Source of the DNA: a bacterium
Lineage (GTDB): Bacteria > Verrucomicrobiota > Verrucomicrobiia > Limisphaerales > RI-55
Direction: 5' to 3'
Length of the DNA: 64,000 nucleotides
Assembly: GCA_016124235.1 (NCBI GenBank)
Contig: WGOC01000027.1
Location: forward strand, 1-64,000
Position numbers and translations under genes: made by a program. Positions 54,396-62,482 of the stretch are shown piece by piece. Within the stretch, counting starts at the first letter, position 1; the number at the start of each line of letters is the position of its first letter. Under the pieces are notes generated by a model, which did no database searches, had not been told where the DNA came from, and saw only the letters and a program-made list of their open reading frames with translations.

Positions 54396-54780
54396 CTATG
54401 GGGTCACCGGATTTGCGCGGAGAAAGAAAGTGGCACTACCGGTCGGAGGGACAAAGACTACCGGGCGGGGCGTCGGTGAAACTGGGATGGTGGTTAGAGG
54501 TTGCCAGGCAGCCGTTGGGCCGAGCGAACTGGTGCCGTCCAATTGAACACTCGTGCCGGCATCGCCGCTGACGTTCACCTGAATCGTCGTATCAAGAGCT
54601 TGGACGCCGGACAGGTGCCTCGTTGCGGTTGTTTCGGGGACGGACTGAACGATCTGCAGCGGCGAGTAACTCGCTCCCGCCATGACGATAGTTTTTGAGC
54701 CTGCAGCGGCTTGGCTGCCCGAAACGAAAAACGGCGATTTGGCCCGAATCCAGTTGAGGCCATCATCGGACATGAATATT
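54396..54780 (-). pseudogene. Detached C-terminal part of the beta-propeller-like protein
   Basis: This frame carries the C-terminal continuation (EIFMSDDGLNWIRAKSPFF and on), which is separated from the main reading frame by one extra base near 54785-54800. The end is a beta-rich tail that finishes with TGSATFFLRANPVTP, as in many secreted Verrucomicrobial proteins. Removing one base restores one reading frame from 56397 to 54396 (666 residues). Confidence 0.7.
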
Positions 54781-56397
54781 TCAGACGAGCTGGTGCTCAT
54801 AACCGCCAAAGGCCAGCCAGCGACCATTGAAGTGGAAGATTTGCGATGGTGCAACAAGCCAGGAGCAATTGAGGCTTTCCCAATCCTTCAAGCTTGTCGA
54901 ACGGTAGAAATTTTTCTGGTCGTCGTTGGCGAACCAATATCCGTCTTCATACGCAAAAGCCTCCTTGGCGGGATCATCCAGCGGTCCCCAATTCTGGCCA
55001 TCGGAGGAGATAAGTTTGCCGGAGACAAAGGTTCCATTGGCAAAGAATACGTCCAGTGATGAGGTGGCTGGTGGAATGGAACTCCAACTCAAAAGATCAC
55101 TGGATCGATAAATGATCCCACCGAAAGAAGTCGCCACCCAGACTCCGTTTCCGTACGCCACTTTTTGCAAATCGTTCTGTATTTCCGGTGGCGTGGTCAT
55201 CGACCAGTTCAATCCGTCAGTGGATTGCCAGACGTTTTGTCCTTGGACCGCCACCCATTTGCCGTCGCCGTATGTAAGGCCGGTAAAGTTCGGACCGGAG
55301 GATACAACTTTGAGCAGTGACCAGTTGACACCGTCCGTCGATTCAAAAATGTCAAAATCTCCACTACCAATCCCAACCATTTGGTTGTTCGCATAATGCA
55401 ATTCGGTCACCTCGGAGGAACCAGGGTCCCCCGCAATTACCTGAGGGTTCAAATTCTCCCAATTGTCCAGATCATAGGAGCGGTAAATATTTCCACCACC
55501 ATCGCACAGGTAGTAAGAACCGCCGGCAAACGCGACATCATTTGCGGTGGGACCGGAGTGACTCGTCCAAGTCGAGCCGTCGGCGCTGTCCGCGATCATA
55601 CCTCCCACCAATATCCAACGGTCATTGATATGACGCATACTGGTTATTCCGCCCGTTGGCTTCCATGAAATTTGATTCCAATCAATTGCATTCGTCGATG
55701 TCATCACCTCGGATCCAACGGCCAACCATAGGCCGTTTGCGTATGCCACCATCGTCGCCGAATTCGGAAGAGAGGTGGCTTCCAACGTCCAGTTCGTACC
55801 GTCGGTTGAACTCGCCCATTGCGTGCCATTTCCCACGGCAATCCATTTGCCCTGGCCATAGGCGAGTTGCTTCATACCCTCCAGCTGGGGCGGTGTGAGT
55901 TTGGACCACGAGCCGTCGCTTTGACGGAATAGAATCGTCGTCACGAATCCGTTTGAATTGCTGTCGTCGCCGAGAGCAATCCAGTTGGGGCCATCCACGC
56001 ACAAATCAGAACCGAACGTCACATTGGGTGTTGTTTCCCTGGTCCACGTCCATCCGTCCGGGCTCGTCAACACACTTCCCGTGTCGCCACCGGCGACAAA
56101 AAGTCCATTGTCATAATGTACTCGCGACAGGTGAACACTGCCATATTCGTAGTGTGATTGAATATCCGCTTCGACGACTGACCACGCGCCGCTTGTCGTG
56201 CCACGGATAATGGTGCCCAAGCGCCCCGTTGCGACGACTGCGTCGCCGCTGGCTGCGATGCTGTAGAGTGAGTTTCCCGTAATGGGCCTACTACGCCAGA
56301 CCCAATTGAGGGGCTCGGCTGCCTCGGCAGTTAGCGCTCCAGCAACTCCAAGTAGCAAGACTACTCCGCGAATGTGCGCTTTTTCGAATTTCATCAT
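54781..56397 (-). CDS. Exported beta-propeller-like repeat protein, frameshifted
   Basis: About 538 residues in this frame, with a signal peptide (ending LTAEAAEP) and some ten repeats of the pattern YxxGxWVAVG....IxxSTDGxNW, for example YGDGKWVAVQGQNVWQSTDG and YANGLWLAVGSEV. These look like BNR/photosystem-II-assembly-type propeller blades; the function is unknown. The reading frame stops in the middle of a repeat (GGYEHQLV). The missing half-repeat is found in the neighbouring frame at 54396-54780, so a single-base indel is likely. AAAGG precedes the tandem ATGs at 56397 and 56394. Confidence 0.78.
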   Translation of the reverse strand: MMKFEKAHIRGVVLLLGVAGALTAEAAEPLNWVWRSRPITGNSLYSIAASGDAVVATGRLGTIIRGTTSGAWSVVEADIQSHYEYGSVHLSRVHYDNGLFVAGGDTGSVLTSPDGWTWTRETTPNVTFGSDLCVDGPNWIALGDDSNSNGFVTTILFRQSDGSWSKLTPPQLEGMKQLAYGQGKWIAVGNGTQWASSTDGTNWTLEATSLPNSATMVAYANGLWLAVGSEVMTSTNAIDWNQISWKPTGGITSMRHINDRWILVGGMIADSADGSTWTSHSGPTANDVAFAGGSYYLCDGGGNIYRSYDLDNWENLNPQVIAGDPGSSEVTELHYANNQMVGIGSGDFDIFESTDGVNWSLLKVVSSGPNFTGLTYGDGKWVAVQGQNVWQSTDGLNWSMTTPPEIQNDLQKVAYGNGVWVATSFGGIIYRSSDLLSWSSIPPATSSLDVFFANGTFVSGKLISSDGQNWGPLDDPAKEAFAYEDGYWFANDDQKNFYRSTSLKDWESLNCSWLVAPSQIFHFNGRWLAFGGYEHQLV

Positions 56398-56687
56398 ATT
56401 CCTTTGCTTTGGATGGTGTCCCCTGGAACTTCCATAGCCCCCACGGAACTCCCACCCATTAAGTGCCAATTGGAATAAGACAGCGTACGGGCTGAATCAT
56501 CACGATCACATTTTCGCGGAAGATTGCATCTATTCCATCAAGTAGAATGCAGAGAACCATAATCTCATGCACCAAGTTGTGCAGGAAGAGAATACGAACG
56601 AGCAGCTGCGTTCAGGCTGAGAGCCGTGTGAGCAGAAGTGCTGAGCGCTCGCGCCGGCAAGACCGAACCATCAATTTGCGATGGCCA

Positions 56688-57194
56688 TCACTTGCTGCTG
56701 ACTTCGGTCGACATTTCCGGTGGATGCACGAGGGTTTGGAAAACGACGCAGTAGCGTTCGGTCAATCGCACCAGCGTTTTGATTTGTTCTTCGTCCGCAT
56801 CGGTATCGAGCTGAAGCTTGAGCCGGATTCGTTGCAAGCCCACCGGGATTTCCTTGGAAACACCGAGCGTTCCGCGAAAGTCCAGATCGCCCTCGGCGAC
56901 CAACGTGGCGTCGCGCAGCGGAATGCCAAGGGCGGTTGCGACCGCGTTGAGCGTCACACCCGCACAGGCGACCAGAGCTTCGAGCAACATATCGCCTGAA
57001 CAGGCACCAAGACCATTGCCGCCGGTCGCAGGATGCAGGCCGGCGGTGACGATGGCCTTGCCGGTTTCGAGCTTGCAACTAACCCCGTCTCCCAGTCGTC
57101 CGTGCGCTCGCAGTGTTACCAACGCGGTTTCAGGTTGCGCGCGATAACGGTCTTTCAATGGCGCCTGTGTCGCGCGAAGTTCGTCGGCGTTCAT
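56688..57194 (-). CDS. OsmC-family peroxiredoxin
   Basis: 168 residues of the OsmC/Ohr superfamily, which reduces organic peroxides with a pair of cysteines. The first cysteine lies in GLGACSGDMLLEALVAC and the second in RYCVVFQTLVHP, each with the usual context. I chose the ATG at 57194; longer reading frames extend into the neighbouring gene. It stands next to a methyltransferase gene on the same strand. Confidence 0.85.
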   Translation of the reverse strand: MNADELRATQAPLKDRYRAQPETALVTLRAHGRLGDGVSCKLETGKAIVTAGLHPATGGNGLGACSGDMLLEALVACAGVTLNAVATALGIPLRDATLVAEGDLDFRGTLGVSKEIPVGLQRIRLKLQLDTDADEEQIKTLVRLTERYCVVFQTLVHPPEMSTEVSSK

Positions 57195-57262
57195 ACGTAT
57201 TGATGCAAGGAATTTGGGCTCGCCAAAACGGTGGGCAGCGATCGCTGTGTTGTGTTGTCGAT

Positions 57263-57982
57263 CTACTTTTTCCGGAAGCGCACGAGATAATTGTCGTGGA
57301 GAAAAGTGGCGCCACCATCGTCCAGCTTTTCGAAGCCCGCATCCTCGATTTCCTTTTCGAAGACGTCCTGTCCAGCGCGAACATGGTTCAGGGTCCAATC
57401 CGAGCTCTTGCCGGGAATGCGTTTGAAATCCACGAGCACGACCAGACCGCCCGGTTTCAGCGCGCGATGGATGCTCGCCATCGTGTCCTTCGGGAATTCG
57501 AAATGATGATAAGTGTCGCAGATGAAGACCAGGTTCACTGAATACGCGGGCAGGTTCGTGTCCTTGTCGGCGCCCAGCACCGTTTCGACATTGCTGTGAC
57601 CTTCCTTGGTGGCGCGTTCGGCGATCTCCTTGAGAAACGGTTTGGCAATGTCGACGGCATAGACCTTGCCCTCATTGCCGATAGCGTCCGCAAAAAGCAT
57701 GGTGAATAATCCGGTGCCGGCGCCCACGTCCGCGACGTTCCAGCCGGGTTGCACGCCGGTCGCTTTCACGATTTCCTTGCGATGCGCATAGACCTCGCGG
57801 CTTTCCGTTTCGAAGCGGCCCACCCAGTCATCCACGTTTAATGAGGGATTCTTGAATGTGTCGTTGATGCCGGGCTTGACGCTTTGCTCCTGGGCGCCGA
57901 CGGGAGCCGGCGACACGAAGTTCAAACAAGCAACCAACGTCGCAAAGACAATTTGGGAGAAGCGGAAAAGCAGTCGTGGCAT
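57263..57982 (-). CDS. Exported SAM-dependent methyltransferase-like protein
   Basis: About 239 residues. The first 30 or so form a clear signal peptide (LLFRFSQIVFATLVACLNFVS, cleavage near PVGAQ). A class I methyltransferase fold follows, with motif I VADVGAGTGLFTMLFA, an acidic residue in YAVDIA and post-motif LKPGGLVVLVDF. A SAM enzyme outside the cytoplasm is unexpected, since SAM is not normally found there. The substrate is unknown. I chose the ATG at 57982, which begins the signal peptide. Confidence 0.8.
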   Translation of the reverse strand: MPRLLFRFSQIVFATLVACLNFVSPAPVGAQEQSVKPGINDTFKNPSLNVDDWVGRFETESREVYAHRKEIVKATGVQPGWNVADVGAGTGLFTMLFADAIGNEGKVYAVDIAKPFLKEIAERATKEGHSNVETVLGADKDTNLPAYSVNLVFICDTYHHFEFPKDTMASIHRALKPGGLVVLVDFKRIPGKSSDWTLNHVRAGQDVFEKEIEDAGFEKLDDGGATFLHDNYLVRFRKK

Positions 57983-58092
57983 GGCGGCACAGTAACGCGT
58001 CCGCTCCAATTGTCGAGCGCACGCTCGAGCAAAGAAAGATGCCGGCCGCAGCTGGACCGGCATCTCGGTAAATGCGTAATGGTCTACTTAAA

Positions 58093-59757
58093 TCAGAAGT
58101 CCTTGAACAAGGCGTCGTTCCCATTTCCGCGGCTTGGTTGCGAATGGCGATTGCCAGCGAAAGATGTCGTGATCGGAGTGCCGGAGCGCTGCGCCGGTTT
58201 CGATTTTGTTACGGGCGGCAGCGGGAGTTCATCGCGATGATCGGAAGTCGGATTCGGATTTTTCGTCCCGTGGTCGTGATCGATCGCCATCGATTGGCGG
58301 GCTTTCGCGCCGTTGACAAGTTGTTCAAGTGTATCGGCTGCCTGCAACAGGCTCGACATTTGTGCCCGAACTTCGTTGGAAGCGGCGGCCGTTTCCTCGG
58401 CTGTGGCTGCGTTGTGTTGCGTCACCGTTTCCATCTGAGTGACGGCGAGTGAAATGTGTTCGAGGCCCTTGCTTTGTTGGGCCGACGCGTGCGCGATTTC
58501 GCCGACGAGTTCATCGACTTTGCGAGCTTGTTCAAGAATGTGCTGCAAACCGCCGACGACCTTGCCGCTCATGGTGACGCCTCGCTCACTTTTCTCGATG
58601 TTGTCCTGGATGAGCCCGCTGGTCTCGGTGGCGGCCTGGGCACTTCGCTGGGCCAGGTTCCGAACCTCCTCGGCGACGACGGCAAAACCAGCGCCAGCTT
58701 CACCGGCCCGGGCCGCTTCAACGGCGGCGTTCAAAGCCAGAATGTTCGTTTGAAAAGCGATCTCGTCGACGGTCTTGATGATCTTGCCGATGTTGTCGCT
58801 CGCGGCTTTGATTTCGTTGATGGCCTGGACCATCTGTTCCATGTCGGAGGTGCCCGTCTCGGCCGCGCTGCGCGATTCGGCGGTGAGGCCTTTGGCCGTG
58901 GCCGCGTGTTCGGCATTGCGTCGTGTCATGCTGGAAAGTTCCGTGAGGCTGGCTCCGGTTTCCTCGATGGAGGCGGCCTGTTCCGTCGCGCCTTTGGCAA
59001 GTTCCTGTGTCGAAGCGTCGATCTGAGCAGAGGCTTCGGCGACGCATGTGCTGGCGGACGTCAAAGCCGTCGAAGCGCTTTGAATGCGGCGAGAAATGGA
59101 ATTACTCAGGGAAATCCCAAGGACCAGAGCAAGCAATACGCCGCCACCGATTGCGCTCGTGGTGGCGATGCCGATCTCGGATTGCAGCGTGGCCAGTCGT
59201 TGTTTGTCGTCGCCGGAGGAAGCTTCTTCGAAGGAGGTGACCTGCTTCACCAAGTCGTCCATTTTGCTGGTGGCCGGACGATCGATCCCGCGAACGAGTT
59301 TGTCGACCGTCTGCCCGGCTTGCGGATCGGCCTGGTCAAATTGCTTGAGCGCTTCACGGTATTTCGGCCCGAGGGCTTTGTGTTCGGCGATCGTTTCCGC
59401 AACGAGATTCGTTTCCACGGATTTGGTGGCGAACAAGTCCTGCAATTGCGCCAACAAATCCTGAGTCTTGGATTCCTCGCGAACGAACGCGGCCAGATAT
59501 TTTTCAAAAAGCGCTTTGTCATTGCCGCGCAACAGGACGTCTTTCCATTCCTGTACCTGGATCTTAAAGCTCACTTGTGCGGTCCGGGCGAGATTGATTG
59601 ATTGGGCGAGAAAGGCCCGTCGCTCGGCGATGCGCGCGCTGGTTTTCTCCATTTCGCCCAACGTCTTGCTGAGCCCAAATTTGGAGATCAGCCCCACGAT
59701 GAGGGTGGTGCAGGCGACGGCGCCAAAGGAGAGAAGTAGTTTTGTTTTGAGTTTCAT
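58093..59757 (-). CDS. Methyl-accepting chemotaxis protein
   Basis: 554 residues. A periplasmic four-helix-type sensor (about residues 30-190) is flanked by membrane helices near 8-28 and 195-220. The cytoplasmic signalling domain has the conserved hairpin tip IVDEIAFQTNILALNAAVEAARAGE in close form. A HAMP domain was not clearly recognised between helix 2 and the signalling region. No CheR-binding pentapeptide ends the protein. No other chemotaxis gene is in the window. Confidence 0.92.
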   Translation of the reverse strand: MKLKTKLLLSFGAVACTTLIVGLISKFGLSKTLGEMEKTSARIAERRAFLAQSINLARTAQVSFKIQVQEWKDVLLRGNDKALFEKYLAAFVREESKTQDLLAQLQDLFATKSVETNLVAETIAEHKALGPKYREALKQFDQADPQAGQTVDKLVRGIDRPATSKMDDLVKQVTSFEEASSGDDKQRLATLQSEIGIATTSAIGGGVLLALVLGISLSNSISRRIQSASTALTSASTCVAEASAQIDASTQELAKGATEQAASIEETGASLTELSSMTRRNAEHAATAKGLTAESRSAAETGTSDMEQMVQAINEIKAASDNIGKIIKTVDEIAFQTNILALNAAVEAARAGEAGAGFAVVAEEVRNLAQRSAQAATETSGLIQDNIEKSERGVTMSGKVVGGLQHILEQARKVDELVGEIAHASAQQSKGLEHISLAVTQMETVTQHNAATAEETAAASNEVRAQMSSLLQAADTLEQLVNGAKARQSMAIDHDHGTKNPNPTSDHRDELPLPPVTKSKPAQRSGTPITTSFAGNRHSQPSRGNGNDALFKDF

Positions 59758-59921
59758 TTGACCGGTACACAAATGTGCGTCGGAAAAATGCAGGGGAGCA
59801 TTAGTCGACGAATGTCGGCAGGGTGTAGATCGGAATTCGGCCGATAAGCCTTTAACAAATATTGCTCATGGAAGAGCAGGTCGCGTTCGGGTCCGCACTG
59901 GCCGGGGACCGAGCCGCTCTA

Positions 59922-60635
59922 CTAAATATCCGTAAAGACGCGGGTATTGGCGCGACTCTTGACGACCCGGGCGAGCGGGGTCGTGCCGTCGTGTTTGAGG
60001 GATTCCTCCAGTGCGTGGGCTTTGCCCGCGCCCGACGCGAGAACCCACACTTCGCGTGCCGCCGCGATCACTTGATAACCGATTGTGATGCGTTGGGGCG
60101 GCGGCTTCGTGGCCGTAACCGGACGATAGATGTCTGGCAGCTCGCGGGCGGCTTCCGCTTCCTCAGGAAACAAAGATGCGACGTGCCCGTCTTCCCCCAT
60201 GCCCAGAAACACGAGGTCGATTTCGGGAACACCTTGTTCGTTTGTCGATGCAATTGCGCGGAGCCTTTCGGCCGCTTGAACGGCGGTGCTGCGACCGTCA
60301 TCCTCCGCACACAACGGATGAACGTGGGCCGGATTCACCGCGAGTGGATCGAGGAGGTTGGTTCGCGCGAGTTTGTAGTTGCTGTCGTCACTCATCGCGG
60401 GCACGCAGCGTTCGTCCCCCCAAAATATTTCGACGTTGCGAAACGAGACCGCTTCCGAGAAGGCAAGCCGCGTCGTCGCTTGAAAAAACGTTTTGGCGAT
60501 CCGGCCACCGGACAACGCGACGATTTGTCGGCGGTTCTTGCGGGCGGCTTCACGGATCCTTTCGATCCACAGTTGGGCTACCCGTTCAGCGAGCGCGTCG
60601 GCTGAATCAAAGCGTTCAAGTTCGAAGTTCGACAT
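59922..60635 (-). CDS. pgl: 6-phosphogluconolactonase
   Basis: 237 residues of the Pgl/DevB family, which hydrolyses 6-phosphogluconolactone in the oxidative pentose phosphate pathway. The motifs VALSGGRIAKTF, FWGDERCVPAMSDDSN and LVFLGMGEDGHVASLFPE are intact. The ATG at 60635 gives the normal N-terminus. It follows zwf by 52 bases on the same strand, which supports the call. Confidence 0.95.
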   Translation of the reverse strand: MSNFELERFDSADALAERVAQLWIERIREAARKNRRQIVALSGGRIAKTFFQATTRLAFSEAVSFRNVEIFWGDERCVPAMSDDSNYKLARTNLLDPLAVNPAHVHPLCAEDDGRSTAVQAAERLRAIASTNEQGVPEIDLVFLGMGEDGHVASLFPEEAEAARELPDIYRPVTATKPPPQRITIGYQVIAAAREVWVLASGAGKAHALEESLKHDGTTPLARVVKSRANTRVFTDI

Positions 60636-60687
60636 GGCGGCAAAACAAAATCTGGCGGAACAGAATACGACCGATTTGCAGCCGCGG

Positions 60688-62250
60688 CTAGTGGATCGGT
60701 TGGGGGTGCCGCCAGGCGTGACCGAGTTGGGCGAGCAATTCATCGGCGGCGACGGGTCCCCAGGTTCCGGCCGGATAAAATTCTTTTCCGTTCAACGGTT
60801 TGCGATCCCAGGCCGTGCCGATCGGATCGACGATTCGCCAGGCGGTTTCCACTTCATCACGACGGATGAACAACGTCGCGTCACCGGCAATGGCTTCCAG
60901 CAACAATCGTTCGTAGGCTTCCGGCGTGTAAGCGCCGAACTCGGAGTCGTAGCTGAAGTGCATGCGCACCGGCCGGAGCTGCATGCTCGTGCCCGGCACC
61001 TTGCCGTTGAAGCGCAACGAAATGCCCTCGTCGGGTTGGAGTCGCAAAGTGATCGCGTTGGAATCGAGCCGTTGATTGCACTGGGCGGTGTAAAGCACGT
61101 TGGGCGTACTGCGAAATTGCACGCGCACTTCGCTCGCGCTCAGCGGCAGGTTCTTGCCGGTGCGGAGATAAAACGGGACGGTGGACCAACGCCAGTTGTC
61201 GATGAACAACCGCATCGCGACGTAGGTTTCGACAGTCGAGTCGGGCGCGACTTTTTTCTCGTGGCGATAGGCGGGCCGTTGTTCGCCCATGACCTCACCG
61301 GCGGTGTATTGTCCACGCACGACGTTGGTGGCGACTTCGTTTTGGGCGATGGGCCGGATGGAGCGCAGGAGTTTCACTTTTTCATCGCGAATCGACTCCG
61401 CCTGCAAGGAGACGGGTGGTTCCATGGCGACCAGTGACAGCACCTGCAGAAGGTGGTTTTGCACCATGTCGCGCAACGCGCCGGATTCCTCGTAGTAACC
61501 GCCGCGGCTGCCGACGCCGAGATTCTCGCTGACGGTGATCTGGACCTGCTCGACGGTGTGCCGATTCCACAGTTGCTCGAAGATGGAATTGGAAAACCGA
61601 AACGTCAGGATGTTTTGAACGGTCTCCTTACCGAGGTAATGGTCGATGCGAAAAATCTGTGCCTCGTGGCAAAACTTCATCAACTCCGCATTCAATAACT
61701 GAGCCGATCGCAAATCCGTTCCGAAGGGCTTTTCGACGATGACGCGGTGGTTGGCGCCGCCCTGATCGGGGCGCTGGAGCAGTCCGCTCGTGTGCAGGTT
61801 TTCCACCACTTCGGCAAATTGCGTGGGCGAGATCGACAGGTAGAAAAGGAGGTTTGTGCGGAGGCTTTCGTTGTTGCTCTCGCGGATGTCGAGCCCGAGC
61901 TGCTCAAACGCCTTGGGATTGGTGAGATCGCCGCGACAGTAGGTGATTTGCGCGGCGAATTCCTGCCACTTGGCATCGTCGACCGTCTTCGATCGCGAGA
62001 ACTTGCCGAGCGCATCGCGCAGCTCCGCACGCCACGAGTCGTCGGTCTTTTCGCGCCGGGCAAAGCCGATGATCCGGAACGGCGTCGGCAGGGAGCCTTC
62101 GATAAACAAATGATAAAGCGCCGGGATCAGTTTGCGCGAGGTGAGATCGCCGCTGGCACCAAAGATGACAATGGTGCACGGTTCGAGATTGCGACGGCCG
62201 TTGTCGAGCCGGCAACTGAGGAGTTCATCCAGGTGGACCGCTTCGTTCAT
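60688..62250 (-). CDS. zwf: Glucose-6-phosphate 1-dehydrogenase
   Basis: A 520-residue enzyme that makes NADPH and 6-phosphogluconolactone from glucose-6-phosphate. The coenzyme motif FGASGDLTSRKLIPALY is near residue 30, and the active-site block RIDHYLGKETVQNIL is intact. The length is that of the family. It is followed by pgl on the same strand, giving the first two steps of the oxidative pentose phosphate pathway. It diverges from the secretin gene. Confidence 0.97.
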   Translation of the reverse strand: MNEAVHLDELLSCRLDNGRRNLEPCTIVIFGASGDLTSRKLIPALYHLFIEGSLPTPFRIIGFARREKTDDSWRAELRDALGKFSRSKTVDDAKWQEFAAQITYCRGDLTNPKAFEQLGLDIRESNNESLRTNLLFYLSISPTQFAEVVENLHTSGLLQRPDQGGANHRVIVEKPFGTDLRSAQLLNAELMKFCHEAQIFRIDHYLGKETVQNILTFRFSNSIFEQLWNRHTVEQVQITVSENLGVGSRGGYYEESGALRDMVQNHLLQVLSLVAMEPPVSLQAESIRDEKVKLLRSIRPIAQNEVATNVVRGQYTAGEVMGEQRPAYRHEKKVAPDSTVETYVAMRLFIDNWRWSTVPFYLRTGKNLPLSASEVRVQFRSTPNVLYTAQCNQRLDSNAITLRLQPDEGISLRFNGKVPGTSMQLRPVRMHFSYDSEFGAYTPEAYERLLLEAIAGDATLFIRRDEVETAWRIVDPIGTAWDRKPLNGKEFYPAGTWGPVAADELLAQLGHAWRHPQPIH

Positions 62251-62482
62251 GAAGGAGGAATGATGCGGGAACTCGGAGTGAATTCAATCCTTCTTCCGAA
62301 TCGCTTGATGAATGTTTTCCAAGCTGCGCCACCAAAGATTTCAGCTTTACTGCTTGGGAGGCAATTCCGCACACTCACCCAACGACTCGCACGCGGCTTG
62401 ATGACGGCAAATTGTTGCCGGCGTTTGCAGCTCGGGCAACGGGTGAATGACGGCTCGGGGCCAGTCGTCGGAAGAGCAATCT

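Noticed and set aside
58456-59601. Plus-strand open frame of 381 codons opposite the chemotaxis receptor
   Set aside because: It is a shadow of the MCP coding sequence; the translation lacks any known motif.
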